The notes under the pieces were generated by a model. It did not search any database. It was not told the DNA's origin and worked only from the letters and a program-made list of their open reading frames with translations. Positions 46,141 through 57,000 of a stretch of DNA of 64,000 bases are shown piece after piece. The position numbers and the translations under genes were made by a program. The DNA comes from Scolanthus callimorphus (lineage: Eukaryota; Cnidaria; Anthozoa; Actiniaria; Edwardsiidae). The stretch covers positions 606,001 to 670,000 of the forward strand of contig JAWWUD010000062.1 in the NCBI GenBank assembly GCA_033964015.1. The letters are read 5' to 3'. Every line of letters starts with the position of its first letter. Position 1 is the first letter of the stretch.

Positions 46141-46331
46141 CCGGGGGATAGTTATCCAGTAGGCGTTCTTTCCTTCTCTCTCCCGCCCCCCTCCCCCCGC
46201 ATCGCCAGTTTGTCAACTCTCACCCCGTTCTCCCGCGTCGCGTTTTCCAATATGGCGGCCAAGATGGCGAACTCGAGCGAACTCCGGGTTTTCTCGCTAA
46301 AAAAAACACTCCAACGCCTACAGGTAGGCTA
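46141..46331 (-). repeat. Right terminal inverted repeat of the AcademH-like element
   Basis: Inverted match of the left repeat, ending GTAGGCTA at 46331. It contains GCCGCCATATTGG and GCCATCTTGG boxes upstream of the transposase start (45971), which may act as promoter (inference). The 116-codon plus-strand frame crossing it is a shadow. Confidence 0.68.
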
Positions 46332-46340
46332 TATTCGAAT

Positions 46341-47940
46341 TCTCACTTCGCATCGAATAGATCACGCAATACACCGATCCCTATTTTGACGATAGCTCCG
46401 CCCACTCATAGCAAACAATAGGAAGTTTTCCCTATTCAAAATGTCCGAGCAACAAACTTGAATATCGAAGATTTTTCAATAATTATTCAGCTTTTCAAGA
46501 TAAAAATATAAAATCCAAATTGCACGCACTAACTTCAAACACCTCCCTGTAATCGGTGTCTTTTCCGCGCTCTATGCCAAAGATAAAATTTGGCTTGTCC
46601 GACGTAGCAACAGTAACTAGGGGTATAACAATGAATGCGGGATCGGTGAATTTGGAATTTGATTGCAGCTTTTACAAAAAAGTCAGCTGTACATATAGAT
46701 TTTACAATGTGGGCTCATGAATAAATACCAGCGGACGCATATATTTAGGCAGGATACGAGTCCGCACAAGTTTTGCTCATTTCGATTAGATTTCCGCTCG
46801 AATTCCTTGTGTGATGTATGAACTAACGACCTAATTGCAAGTCTATGGTCGTATGTTTCATACTCTATAGTTTTTGTACTAAAGCTGTTGCAATTTCATA
46901 TCTTTTTTGGGAAGATCTCTGTGATTCAAATGCCAAGGCGAAATTAAATCCGATGTTGTGGTTCTCAAACCATCTGATATAGCTGACTGAAAAAATTAGG
47001 TCTGAGGAGCATCAGGGCGCCTGACACATGTTGTCACGGTTGTTGTCACATGTATACCCTCTGTCGAACTTCTCATTTGGTGCATTTCTCAGCCTCCACA
47101 GGTCCAACTGACCATGGTTCAATTGCCTTTTTTCAATTACACTTCTTGAAAAAATTGCCCATATTATATGAGCCATAATGAAAAGTAACGTACTGGTAAA
47201 ACCGAGAAAAGAAATGTTTTAAGAATGCGAATATGAAAACTATTAAAAAAAGAAGTATTATATAAGCAGTGATTAATACATTAAAATGACTGTGAAAAAT
47301 ACCACAATAAATGGAAAAAGGGTTGTTTATGCTTTAGATTGTAGCTTCTGGAAATAAGAGCTGTCTTGTTTCCACAGGAAGATCTGAGGACTTGTTCCAA
47401 CAAAACTGGTAGTTGTTACTGGTCTGTTTGGTGTTTTGCTTATGCAGATCTTAGTAATAATATTTTATTAGGATACTTTTTCGCAATAACAGTGTTGTTC
47501 AAAAAGGTCCTACAAGATTTATCAGAAAGCTGGAAAGTATAAATATGAAAATTCTAATTCTAGTGCCTCTAACCAAAGTATTCCAGTCGTACTTGCCTCT
47601 GTTTATTCTAACACATGAAAGTCTTTTAAAAAGATCTCTAATTCTGGTTCTTTTGAATAATTCCATTAGATCTAAAATTCAATGAGTGCTTTGTTCTAGC
47701 GTTTACATTTGTATTCATATGCGCACCGATGGTAAAATCTGCGCTCTTTTTCAGTGTTGCAAGAGCCTCGGTTGCAAAAAGGGTGCAGTGGTTTTGCTGC
47801 CTTATATTGCAAGATCTGTAGGTCATTCGTAATAGCTACATTCTTCTTCTCTCCCCATACAATATCTATCAAAGATAGAGAGTACTAGAATATTGTAAAA
47901 AAAATGTGTACCTTGAATGAGAAGCTTTGGTTGTTAATCG
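46341..47940. other. Non-coding stretch
   Basis: AT-rich sequence without recognisable frames or repeat ends; nothing further supported. Confidence 0.35.
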
Positions 47941-47944
47941 CTCA

Positions 47945-48895
47945 AAATTCTGATGCGACCCCTCTCTCTGTCTGGTGGTCCTCTCTGTCTGGTGGTAATG
48001 CAAAATCCCGAGTCCAAGACAGCACACGCCTAACAAACTTGGAAACGATTTGCTTGCCTACCCACTGGCGGCCATTTCTTGTGAGAATTATGGTGCAATG
48101 TCATTGTCAATGAGGGACACCTGCAATCTTGAGGTTGTAAGGAAAGCTGTAATTTGTAGCTCCACCGAAGGTGTTTGTCCTTGTCTCAATTTGATCTGAG
48201 TTTCATGCTGTAACTAGCAAGCGCTTGAAAAGTAGACACAGCTTTGTCTGATTTGGTGGATTGGTACCGGATAAGTTCGCGAAGACTTCTGACCAATCGA
48301 AAGCTGTAAACATAGCTTTGGTGGATTTGGTCAATTGGTACCGGATGTGTTTCTTAAATTTGCTGGCAGACTTCTTTTTTATGGTCTGCTGACAGCACAT
48401 TTTTCTTTGCTTACATCAGCCTCAGTCTGTGATTTTCTGGTGGGCTAAAAACTGCTTGTTTTACTTAGCAGCTCGTGATTTTTGTGATAGCCTTGGCTCT
48501 ATATACTTTCTATGTTTGACACAGTCCATCTTGACTGACCCGCACAGAACTCTCTTGACTGACCCCTCTCTCTGGTGGTAATGCAAAATCGCAAGGGTCA
48601 GGGCAGCCAGAACCACACGTCTAACAAACTTTCAAAGATTTGCATTGTTAGCCACTGGCGGCCATTTTATTGTGGAAATTATGGTGCAATGTTATTGACA
48701 TCTTTGACATCAACGCTCATTTTAGCAAAAATTAGTAAAAGTAAAGTTTTCTCGGCTCATTCGCGGTTGTTTTCTTGAAGGACACTGGCAATCTTGAGGT
48801 AGTAGTAGAAGCTGTAATTTGTAGCTCTACCGAGGGTTTTCGTCCTCGTCTCCATTTGATCCGTAAGATTTTTCAATATCATGCTGCAACTACCA
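47945..48895 (+). repeat. Direct duplication of ~260-340 bp, offset about 595 bp
   Basis: GACCCCTCTCTCTG..GGTGGTAATGCAAAATC, CACTGGCGGCCATTT, ATTATGGTGCAATGT and AATCTTGAGGT...GCTGTAATTTGTAGCTC occur near 47957-48175 and again near 48549-48830. Between them a second direct pair TTTGGTGGATTGGTACCGG occurs at about 48255 and 48320. The right copy leads into the LINE at 48888. Confidence 0.65.
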
Positions 48896-50805
48896 ATTCA
48901 TCCACCAAAAGCAGCAAACCAGGAAATGTTAGATTATTTGACGAGGTGTTTGTCAAATGTTGAGACGCGCTTTCCGAATTGTGGAGTCATCTTATTGGGG
49001 GATGTAAACCAGCTGAACACAGCAAGATTGATGTCTAATTACGACCTCAAGCAAATAGTTCACTTTCCCACTCGTGGCCGGAATACTCTTGACAAAGTTC
49101 TTACAAATTTGAAGCAATTTTATGATCCACCGATCCCGAGGCCGCCCTTTGGACTGTCCGATCATTTGGCGGTCGAGGTTCCGCCAAAAATCCGACCAAA
49201 GAACTCGGAGATGAAATTTACATTGAAATCAAGAGACCTGAGGCCGAGCCGTCGCTTAGCAATAAGGTCTTATCTCAAACAAGTGGACATCACAGCGCTT
49301 GTCGACTCTGCTGATTCCTGCCAAGAGAAAGTATCTGTTTTACAAACCATTGTCCAAACAGGACTCGATTACGTGGCTCCCGTAAGAAAGAAAACCGTTC
49401 ACAATACGGAACCCCCATGGATCAATCCGAGTCTAAAAGGCCTTATTAAAAGGCGCCAACGCGCACTGAGTACTGGCGACGTCGAAGAGTTTAAAAAACT
49501 CCGAAATCGCGTCAACCGTGAACGCAAGAAATGTCGAGCTAAGTATTATGAGCATGAGGGGGAGCATCTAAAGGAATGCTCGCCGTCTGTGTGGTGGAAA
49601 GAGGTGAAAAAACTTAGCGGAATGAAGTGTGCGTCTGGTGCGCAGAGCAATGTAATCAAATCACTCAAGCGTTTAGATGGAGTGGACAATAAAACGGAAG
49701 TTGAGCTCGCTAACCTAGTGAACATGGCTTTTTTGGCTCCCATGAACGACTTTCAACCTGTAACAATGCTTCCGTAGAGCCTAACCCTATTCCCGAGTCG
49801 CCATTGGTAGTTACCGCCGCATCAGTCTTCAAAAAACTGTCCGCGATTAACCCAACTAAGGCCCAGGGGCCCGATGGGATACCAGGATGGATTTTGAAAG
49901 AAAATGCCGACGTGTTTGCCGGACCCGTTCAGGGTATTCTGAATTGTTCGTATCGGGATGGTCGCCTACCCCCCCCCCCCCCCCCCCCCCAGTGGAAGGA
50001 AGCAGACATTGTGCCGTTTCCCAAGCAGCGGGTGATTTACGATGTCAATAAACATTTACGCCCTGTCTCACTCACACCAATTCTGTCGAAGCTCGCGGAG
50101 GAGTATGTTGTTGAGAGTTTCGTGAAACCTGCTGTCCTCGCTAGGATTGACTGTCATCAATTTGGAGCAATACCAAAGTCATCTACGGTACAGGCTCTTA
50201 TAAGCATGACACATTTATGGTTGAGTGACACGGATGGGAATGGGGCAACAGAGCGGGTCATACTTTTCGACTTTCGAAAAGCGTTCGATCTTATTGATCA
50301 CAACATACTCGTAAGGAAACTCGCTGGCTTTGATATACCTAGGGAAATCGTGTTATGGATCGTAGATTTTCTCCGTGATAGAAAGCAAAGGGTAAAGCTC
50401 GGTCAAGATTGTCTGTCTGAGTGGGGAAATATCCCTGCCGGTGTTCCACAAGGTACAAAATTAGGACCCTGGTTATTTATTATAATGATTAATGACCTCT
50501 GTGTACCAGGCGTGGAAATTTGGAAATATGTTGATGACATCACGATGTCTGAGTGCGTAGATAAGAACAGTTCAAGTAACATTCAAGAGGCCGTTGATCA
50601 GCTTTCCACTAAATCCGGTGCAGACAAATTTCAGTTAAATGAAACCAAATGTAAAGAGCTAAGGATAGTATTTTCAGTATCAATAGTTATATACCAATTT
50701 TATAGTACATTTATATTTATTATTATTATGATTGTAATTTATAAGTATATTTCAGCCTTTGGGCTGCAACTCTTATGGAAAATAAACTATCTATCTATCT
50801 ATCTA
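48888..50805 (+). pseudogene. CR1/L2-like LINE, endonuclease C-terminus plus RT
   Basis: First frame (to 49777): end of an AP-type endonuclease, with GVILLGDVNQL, NTLDKVLTN and the catalytic GLSDHLAV, then a linker. Second frame from 49804: RT with GPDGIPGWIL, LRPVSLTPILSKLAE, motif A FDFRKAFDLIDHN, motif B AGVPQGTKLGPWLF and motif C KYVDDIT. A one-base frame change lies near 49765. A C-run of about 21 (49971-49990) enlarges the normal Pro pair of DGRLPP to seven Pro without breaking the frame. The RT C-terminus is deleted: after CKEL the frame runs into 3' sequence ending in a (CTAT)n tail at 50787-50805. Confidence 0.88.
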
Positions 50806-51189
50806 ACCATATTGAACTTGATGCGGTTATCTATTAGGTAGCCAATGTAATAGACAAAATCACAGGAGTGACATGATCATTGGAATCTAGCAGCCAAACT
50901 CGTTGTACTCATCTAAATGTTTAAAATGATCAAGAGTCCATCTCTATCTTTGAGAATGAATGCATATTATAATATGCTGCATTCTATGCCATATATTCTT
51001 ACTAGCACGGGTCACTTGGCACCACGGAAATACGTTTTTGCACGCCCAGTCACCAAATTCACGACCAGCAGTTTTGGCCTCAAAATGTAGTCTGTGGACG
51101 CACGTATTAATCACATGGTGTCTTTGTTTATTATCCAGGGTTGGCTGACAGTTTGAGAAGCAATAAAATAAAAGATAATCCGAGGATCG
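50806..51189. other. Non-coding stretch
   Basis: No gene or repeat recognised. Confidence 0.35.
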
Positions 51190-51262
51190 AAACCATAGTG
51201 ATATTCACTATCATGGCGATGTTTCGGTTTATTCTAGACCATCTTCAGGCCATTTGCATATA
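51190..51262 (-). mobile_element. Penelope-like element end
   Basis: Minus strand reads GGCCTGAAGATGGTCTAGAA, ACCGAAACATCG, then an imperfect palindrome ATAGTGAATATCACTAT. This is the CTGAAGATG...CGAAACG signature common at Penelope-like ends, but the hammerhead core CTGATGA is not intact here. Confidence 0.5.
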
Positions 51263-51789
51263 ATAAACGAGCGCAGGATTTAAATACTACAATATTATTT
51301 AAATAACAAAAACTCGCGGCTAGCTTTTAGGCCTGTTTGTTCTTAATGTAGAAAGCTTCCTTAAATAGAAGCAAATTCCAATTGGAATCCGTGTCTATTA
51401 CAAGAATATTTTCTCTGAGAGTGTTCAGTAGGAATCGTTTGGTATTTACGGTGTTGTTCTGCCCTGCGATAGGAAAAATAAGAAAGTGAAAGGTGTTGAA
51501 AATTGGCACAGTTTGTAAGATGGTAAAAATGGCGCTATCTTTGTTGATGGCATGTTCTTTAGTGCGTTCTGTCTTACCTTACATAGTTACAGCATGACAA
51601 CAAGGACAATGCAGTGTATCGTTTCAAGACAAGAGCTGTATAATAATGAAGTCTAATTAAATACGAAAAAGTAAGGCAAAAATGAATCGAATACGAAATG
51701 TACAAAAGTAGTACCTTACATATACATGTCGTATGCCAATATCTTCCATGTGGCTACTGATGAGAACAGACCACATGCCTGTACCCAGT
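51263..51789. other. Non-coding stretch
   Basis: No convincing gene or repeat between the Penelope-like end and the Harbinger element. Confidence 0.35.
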
Positions 51790-51968
51790 ATTAGGGAACT
51801 TAAGCACCGACGTTTTCTAGGTGGCGGCGACGCGAGTAACCTGGGAAGACTGGGGAGAGCCATGACGTCGTTCCCGCCAATTCCCGCCAGTATTTAAAAT
51901 TAAGCTCGCGCGCCGGCGGCGACGGTTTTTTTTTTTGTTTACGCTTTTCACTAAGGGAATTTATCAAA

Positions 51969-53889
51969 ATGTCGTCCTTTAAAGAAATAAGGGAACTTCT
52001 TCTCGTAGGTTTTGACAACGACCTGCTCAATGAGGAAGAATTCGTAGTTCTGTACGAGGAGTATCAGTCAAAAAATCCTCAGTTTCCTTACAATTCTTAC
52101 GAGAGATTTTCAGTGGACAGCATGGAAAGCGACGAGTGCCTAGCAGAGTTTCGTGTTGCAAAACAAGATATTCCCATCTTAGTCGACGCTTTGCGAATTC
52201 CAGCGACCATAAGATGCCAGTAGCGTACTGTTTGTGATGGCACAGAAGCACTATGTATGCTGCTAAAGCGTTTGGCGTATCCTTGCAGATATTCCGATAT
52301 GATACCAAGATTTGGAAGGCCAGTCCCCGAACTTTGTATGATCACAAACTCTGTTATGGATTTTGTTTTTGCTAACTATTCCCACAAAGTCACACAGTGG
52401 AATCCCGATGTGTTAAACCCAGCTGCCCATATGCAGAAGCTGTCTTTGAAAAAGGTGCACCTCTTCAAAATTGTTTCGGATTTGTGGATGGTACCGTCCG
52501 GCCTATCAGTCGACCTGGGGAACACCAAAGACTTGTTTACAATGATCACAAGAGAGTTCATTCTCTCAAATTCCAATCACTTGCAATTCCTAATGGTCTT
52601 ATAGGGCATATGTATGGCCCAATAGGTAAGTTCCACTTATTTTACTTCTACTCATTTCTTTGGTGCTGCATTGTAGAGGCGATTTGCAGAACAATATCAT
52701 ATCAATGCTTTCCCTAGAAGGGAGGGGGCAGCAGATAAAGAAAAGCTTTCTTAAAAGCAAAATGCACTAAAAATAGATTGCCAAGGGGGTTAGTAATGCT
52801 GAATATTCATGAGTGTGGTGCAAATGGTATGCTATACCAACACCCCCAAGAAGTCCCTATCCATTATCATAGCTTCCCCTGATATCAAAAGCCCATCATC
52901 AATTCCATACCCAAAAAATGGGCAATTCCAGAAAATATAGGTACCCTCCCCACGGGCGGCACTAGTTTTTGACCCCCCCATGCATCCAGAATTTCCAAAA
53001 TGGTTTACCCCCCCATGCATATAGAATTCCGGGCAGGTTAAAGAAATCCAGCTTCGAAAAACCCCCCTTGCAATCAGAATTCCGAGTTCTTAAACCCCCC
53101 CATCCCATCGGAATTTCCAAATGCCGCCCGTGAGGAGGTTACCTTTATTTTCTGGAATTGCCCAATAATTGCAACTCACAGCACATACACTTCTCACACA
53201 AGTGCTACCCCTCACTAGATAACCAGGAACATTAAAAAAAGAAATAAAAGTATATTAATATATCCTAATTGAAAAACCCAATTTCCAAGATTTTTGCATA
53301 AATATATGAGGGGTCGAAGAGTTTGGGCAGAGTATCCCCCCAGCTAAGACAAATGTGCCTTCAAAATGATAGGGATTTTTCGATTTCTCTTGATATTCAA
53401 TCTATGCATCTCAACAATGAATAATAAATTGTATTTCTAATTACTTTTCTGTTTCCTTGTTAAGAGGGGAGGCGACATGATGCATTTATGCTTGACGAGT
53501 CCAACCTACTTCGGGAGCTTGAATACAATGCCTTTTCTACCACAGGAGAACCCATGTGCATCTATGGAGACCCCGCATACCCACTGCGGGTGCACTTGCA
53601 GTGCCCTTTCCGGATGGGTGCTCTTACCCCAGACATGGAGGCCTACAATCAAGCCATGAGCTCTGTACGAGTTTCTGTAGAATGGCTCTTTGGAGATATT
53701 GTAAACTATTTTAAGTTTTTGGACTTTAAGAGAAATTTGAAACTTGGCCTGAGCAGTATTGGAAAATTATACCTTGTTTCAGCATTGCTTCAGAATGCTA
53801 TCACTTGTCTATATGGAAACACAACATCAGAGTTTTTTGGCATACAACCACCAACACTGGAATACTATTTGGATAGGTGTTACATGTAA
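51969..53889 (+). pseudogene. PIF/Harbinger DDE transposase (HARBI1-like)
   Basis: Starts MSSFKEIRELLLVGFDND. The frame continues past an in-frame TAG (52221) into LLKRLAYPCRYSDMIPRFGR, shifts frame near 52435, and reads YAEAVFEKGAPLQNCFGFVD, GTVRPISRPGEHQRLVYNDH and AIPNGLIGHMYGPI to a donor (ATAG|GTAAGT) at about 52625. The acceptor TTAAG| at 53465 joins in phase to GRRHDAFMLDES and runs to the stop at 53889. DDE_Tnp_4 acids are all present: D in FGFVDG, D in YGDPAYPLR, E in VRVSVEWLFGD. One nonsense and one frameshift make it inactive as written. Confidence 0.87.
52919..53164. mobile_element. 246-bp MITE in the Harbinger intron
   Basis: TGGGCAATTCCAGAAAATAT continues AGGTACCCTCCCCACGGGCGGCA and is mirrored ending at 53164 with about four mismatches in 43 bp. 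Interior repeats CCCCCCATGCAT.CAGAATTTCC units. Confidence 0.82.
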
Positions 53890-54810
53890 CCATCAGCAGC
53901 AAAAGCCTTAATGCAGTTGTATTCTGTACAAGGGTATAGCAAGGGGGGTCCTGGAGTGCATTTAACTCCCCCTTGGGGAGACAAAAATGTAGTAAACATG
54001 TAAGGACAAAATCAGTGAAATGACCAAGAATGGCATGAATCCCCCCTTCTGAAATTCTGGCCACATGCATGCTTTATATTTTGGAGACTAGTTCTTATCA
54101 CAAACATTAAACCAGATTACAGTACTGAATAAAACACAAGTAGTTTCAATAATACAGAAAAAAGAATTGTGTTTATTGTCACCAAGGATGCCCCAACCCA
54201 TGGAATTATCAAATGGAAAATGCATGAATAAAAGAACTCTAACCTCCCTCCCTTGTTGAGAGGTGGGATACAAGCTCTTCTGAAAGAACAACATTGTAAA
54301 GTAAATTGATTCAGAGGCTCATGAATTTACGAGGCCTTGATTGATTACAATAAAAAAAAAGTAATCAAGCATGGTGACAATAAAAGTTTTTATATTATTT
54401 GTTTGCAAAAAATAGTGCTTTTAGGAGATTCAAATTAAAAAAATCACATGGTTTCATAGCCCTACTAAGCCCAAAAGCTGCTCCCATGTAAGCTATATAG
54501 GCATGTGTCACACCCAAGGGTATAATTAAGTTTGAGGCTCTGATCCTTACATAGGGGCCAATACTGTCAAGTTATGTCTGCTTGCTGGTGAAAACTGTTT
54601 TCTCTCGAAAGAGCAGAGATTTTGTGATCCAGATAGTAATCTTTAAAGCCATTTTGGAACATTTCCCCCTTGAATAGGGTGTACATTTTTCGATTTTCTA
54701 TCCTTAAGTTTCAGAAACTGGGCGACACACACCTGTCCTTTATTTGCTGAGTACCTCCCTGCCTTGGTTCAAAGAGTTCATTTTCCCAAAAGACCAACTA
54801 CAATTTAAAA
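53890..54810. other. Non-coding interior of the Harbinger element
   Basis: 3' region of the transposase and the spacer to the convergent gene. A G-to-C-rich patch near 53945 and AT-rich DNA; no further genes. Confidence 0.35.
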
Positions 54811-54940
54811 TAAGGCCTGGTTTCCAGATAGTCTTATCTGTGGCATCAGTGGACCGTGAAACAATGGAAATTGGAATTATTCTTCTGTTGTTTCACGGTT
54901 GACGGATACGACAGATAAGACTATATGGAAACTAGGCTTA
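54811..54940. mobile_element. Foldback MITE family B, copy 2
   Basis: TAAGGCCTGGTTTCCAGATA GTCTTATCTG and inverse, the same family as 16728-16872, 130 bp long. It lies between the two Harbinger genes. Confidence 0.8.
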
Positions 54941-55009
54941 AGCAAGCATGACAAACAAAACACAACAGCCACATGGCACTCTAATCCAGCTCAGAGACCT
55001 GACTCTAAT

Positions 55010-55816
55010 CTATTTGTCCGCTAACTTTTGCATGATGGCCATCATAGCCGTTTGTTGCTGAGCCATAACCTTCATTAGATCTTCCTGCTGCTTGGCACTT
55101 CTTTCTGATTCCTGTTTCCGTAAATCCAGCTCCTGTTTACGAAGATCTTTCTCATTCTCAGCTTTCTCTCGCAGAAACTCTATCAACTCACCGCCGCTTC
55201 TTCTTGATTTTTCCCGCCCTCCGATGGTGAATTGCACTTGCGTTTTGGCATTCTCTCCAAAGCACTCCTCCTGACTGCCTCAGCGGCATCTTTCTCAGCA
55301 CTTTTCTCGACCTTTGCTTGCTTGTGCTTAGTGGCAAAGCTTTCTTCTTTTTCGCCAAAGCTCCTCTAACAAGGTGTCCTTTTCGGACATTTCAGGCGGA
55401 TCGATACCAGTCGCTCGCTCTTCGCGACTCATTTTTGCCTTGAAACTTTGCTTAGGGCATTCCACCTGTCACGTAGAGCTCTATCCGCCTTGAGAACAAA
55501 TTTCGGGGACTCAACTCTGTTTAGACACGTCATTATCTCCTTCCATATTCGTCCCCTATCAGGGCCACCTTTCACGTAGTGTAAAATATCAGTGCTTGCC
55601 ATCTCTCTCAAGAACAGAACGTCGTGTTCTTTAGTCCATTCCATGACTCTGAAATTAAAATTAATGAACAAAATGCATAATACGTCACCACTACATAGCT
55701 AATTTGCAGTTTGATATCGTTTAAATAGAATAAGACATGTAAAAACAGAACTACGCCAGAATTGAAAATGAACTTACTCCCTTTTTTTCCCCGCTGTCTT
55801 TCTTCGCCGAGGCCAT
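55010..55816 (-). pseudogene. Harbinger SANT/Myb-like DNA-binding protein, frame-broken
   Basis: Starts MASAKKDSGEKKG at 55816, donor AAGGGA|GTAAGT, acceptor before 55647. The second exon carries MEWTKEHDVLFLREM, GRIWKEIMTCLNR and ALRDRWNAL, a SANT/MADF-type trihelix domain. After a frame change near 55430 it continues SREERATGIDPPEMSEKD and, in another frame, IGGREKSRRSGGELIEFL with a coiled coil KQELDLRKQESERSAKQQED to the stop at 55010. In Harbinger elements this partner helps bring the transposase to the ends. Confidence 0.78.
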
Positions 55817-56069
55817 GCTTCAAAAGCAAAGCAACCTATCCTATTATAAATCAAAATAATTCACATAATCTTAGGTTATAACTTCAGAAATTTGTTTGAT
55901 GATAAAAAGAAATAGTGTAAATTCATAACTATATAGTTTAGGGAATGTTTAAAAGTAGAAATGAGAAGAAATAAGGAGAAAATACTCACGTTTTCCAAAA
56001 GACGGCAAACAAGACGAACTCACGTCGGCGCGAAGCCTCGGCGACGACTGGCCTGGCGGGAAACATGGA

Positions 56070-56092
56070 CCGGAAGTAAATTTTACTTCCGG
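56070..56092. promoter_or_regulatory. Inverted pair of ETS-like sites
   Basis: CCGGAAGTAAA-T-TTTACTTCCGG is an 11-bp perfect inverted repeat with two CCGGAAGT cores, the consensus of ETS/GABP factors. It lies about 255 bp upstream of the SANT-like start in the right end of the Harbinger element and could drive it (inference). Confidence 0.4.
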
Positions 56093-56144
56093 TTACCGTC
56101 GCCGCCCAGAAAACGCCTGGTGCTTAAGTTCCCTATTCTCCTAA

Positions 56145-56436
56145 GGGGGGAGACTCCCCTATTTTTGGTGCAGGGGTGCTCCTAATTGTCTTTCATATTT
56201 TTTTACGAGGGAAAATATGTCTGAAATTCAGGCTACCAACAAGTGTGATTTGCTTCATTTGCTAGAAGGGGCGCGAGGTACCTATCTGGAAAAATTGCAA
56301 GTTTTCGAATTTTACCTAGGGAGGGAGTCGGGGCGAGCGAAAACTGGAAATAGCGCGGGCCTCAAAGCTACCCAGGCTAAATTTTATCCCCTAAAAGGTA
56401 CCAGAGGCTGCCCCAAAAATAGGGGAGTCTCCCCCC
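56145..56436. mobile_element. 292-bp MITE, TTTTAGGG family copy 3
   Basis: GGGGGGAGACTCCCCTATTT and inverse at 56413-56436. Interior TCTGAAATTCAGGCTA and CCCCTAAAAGGTACC are shared with 17427-17750. It starts 11 bp beyond the Harbinger right end. Confidence 0.7.
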
Positions 56437-56489
56437 AGGGAGTATTTTCAACATTTGAAAAATTATCCATTCACTAATTCCAAATTCAT

Positions 56490-57000
56490 GAATGAGTTGG
56501 CTCATAGAGCCCTTTGATCTTTTTCTTGTTGGCAATCCTGATGGTCAATCCCATATATGGGCCATACCTGGAAATTATGTGGAACAAAATATGGAATAAA
56601 TATGAGTTGTGAATGGAAATGATATGGCCAAATTAAACAATATAATGGGAAATCAAAACCCATATTTATCAAGACCCAAAATCTGAAAAAACTACGTAAT
56701 TGGCATGATTTCAAATAACCATTATATGGATAAAAGATGAACAGATATAATATACTATACTATAAATTGGCACAATCCCATATTAAATAACCATATAATG
56801 GACAAAGATAAACTCACACTATAAAAACCAGATATGCCTCTGGTTGTGATAAAAATTATATGGGAAAAATGTTTTCAAAGAATTCAGATAATAGCCATAT
56901 GATGGATATGATAAGGCAGAATTTTTTTTTCTATATTATTTCTTATGCTTCGTCAATGAAATTTTGGATATTTTAATTGTGATTGCATAAGCTCTTTAAT
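56490..57000. repeat. CCATATAATGG-rich degenerate repeat
   Basis: ATAACCATTATATGGATAAA and AATAACCATATAATGGACAA plus many ATATGG/CCATAT words in both orientations. Probably a decayed palindromic element. Confidence 0.4.

Larger units (their letters stand above)
35828..46331. mobile_element. AcademH-like DNA transposon, 10.5 kb, 9-bp TSD
   Basis: Perfect direct repeat TATTCGAAT at 35819-35827 and 46332-46340 flanks long inverted repeats that start TAGCCTGCTTGCAGG (left) and, on the opposite strand, TAGCCTACCTGTAGGC (right). Similarity of about 70% runs inward for roughly 190 bp (shared blocks AGTGTTTTTTT, CGCCATCTTGG, AAGGAAA, CGCCT.CTGGA). Inside are a RecQ-like SF2 helicase (+) and a DUF6589-type transposase gene (-), convergent with 3' ends about 1.3 kb apart. 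The AcademH lineage of Academ transposons is known to pair a transposase with a helicase; the assignment is inference from that pairing. Secondary MITEs sit at 38633, 39718, 41550 and 42990. Confidence 0.72.
51793..56134. mobile_element. PIF/Harbinger DNA transposon, complete but decayed
   Basis: Inverted ends AGGGAACTTAAGCACC with matching CGTTTTCT.GG.GGCGGCGACG follow 3-bp direct repeats ATT (51790-51792 and 56135-56137). Two convergent genes lie inside, as in typical Harbinger elements: a DDE transposase (+) and a SANT/Myb-like protein (-). MITEs are nested at 52919 and 54811. Confidence 0.83.

Noticed and set aside
46039..46389. 116-codon plus-strand frame over the transposon end
   Set aside because: Lies across the right terminal inverted repeat; no domain, and the similarity to the left end is at DNA level.
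51190..51262. Second hammerhead ribozyme
   Set aside because: The GAAAC part and a stem-like GGTC...ACC are present but CTGATGA is replaced by CTGAAGATG, so the catalytic core is not intact.
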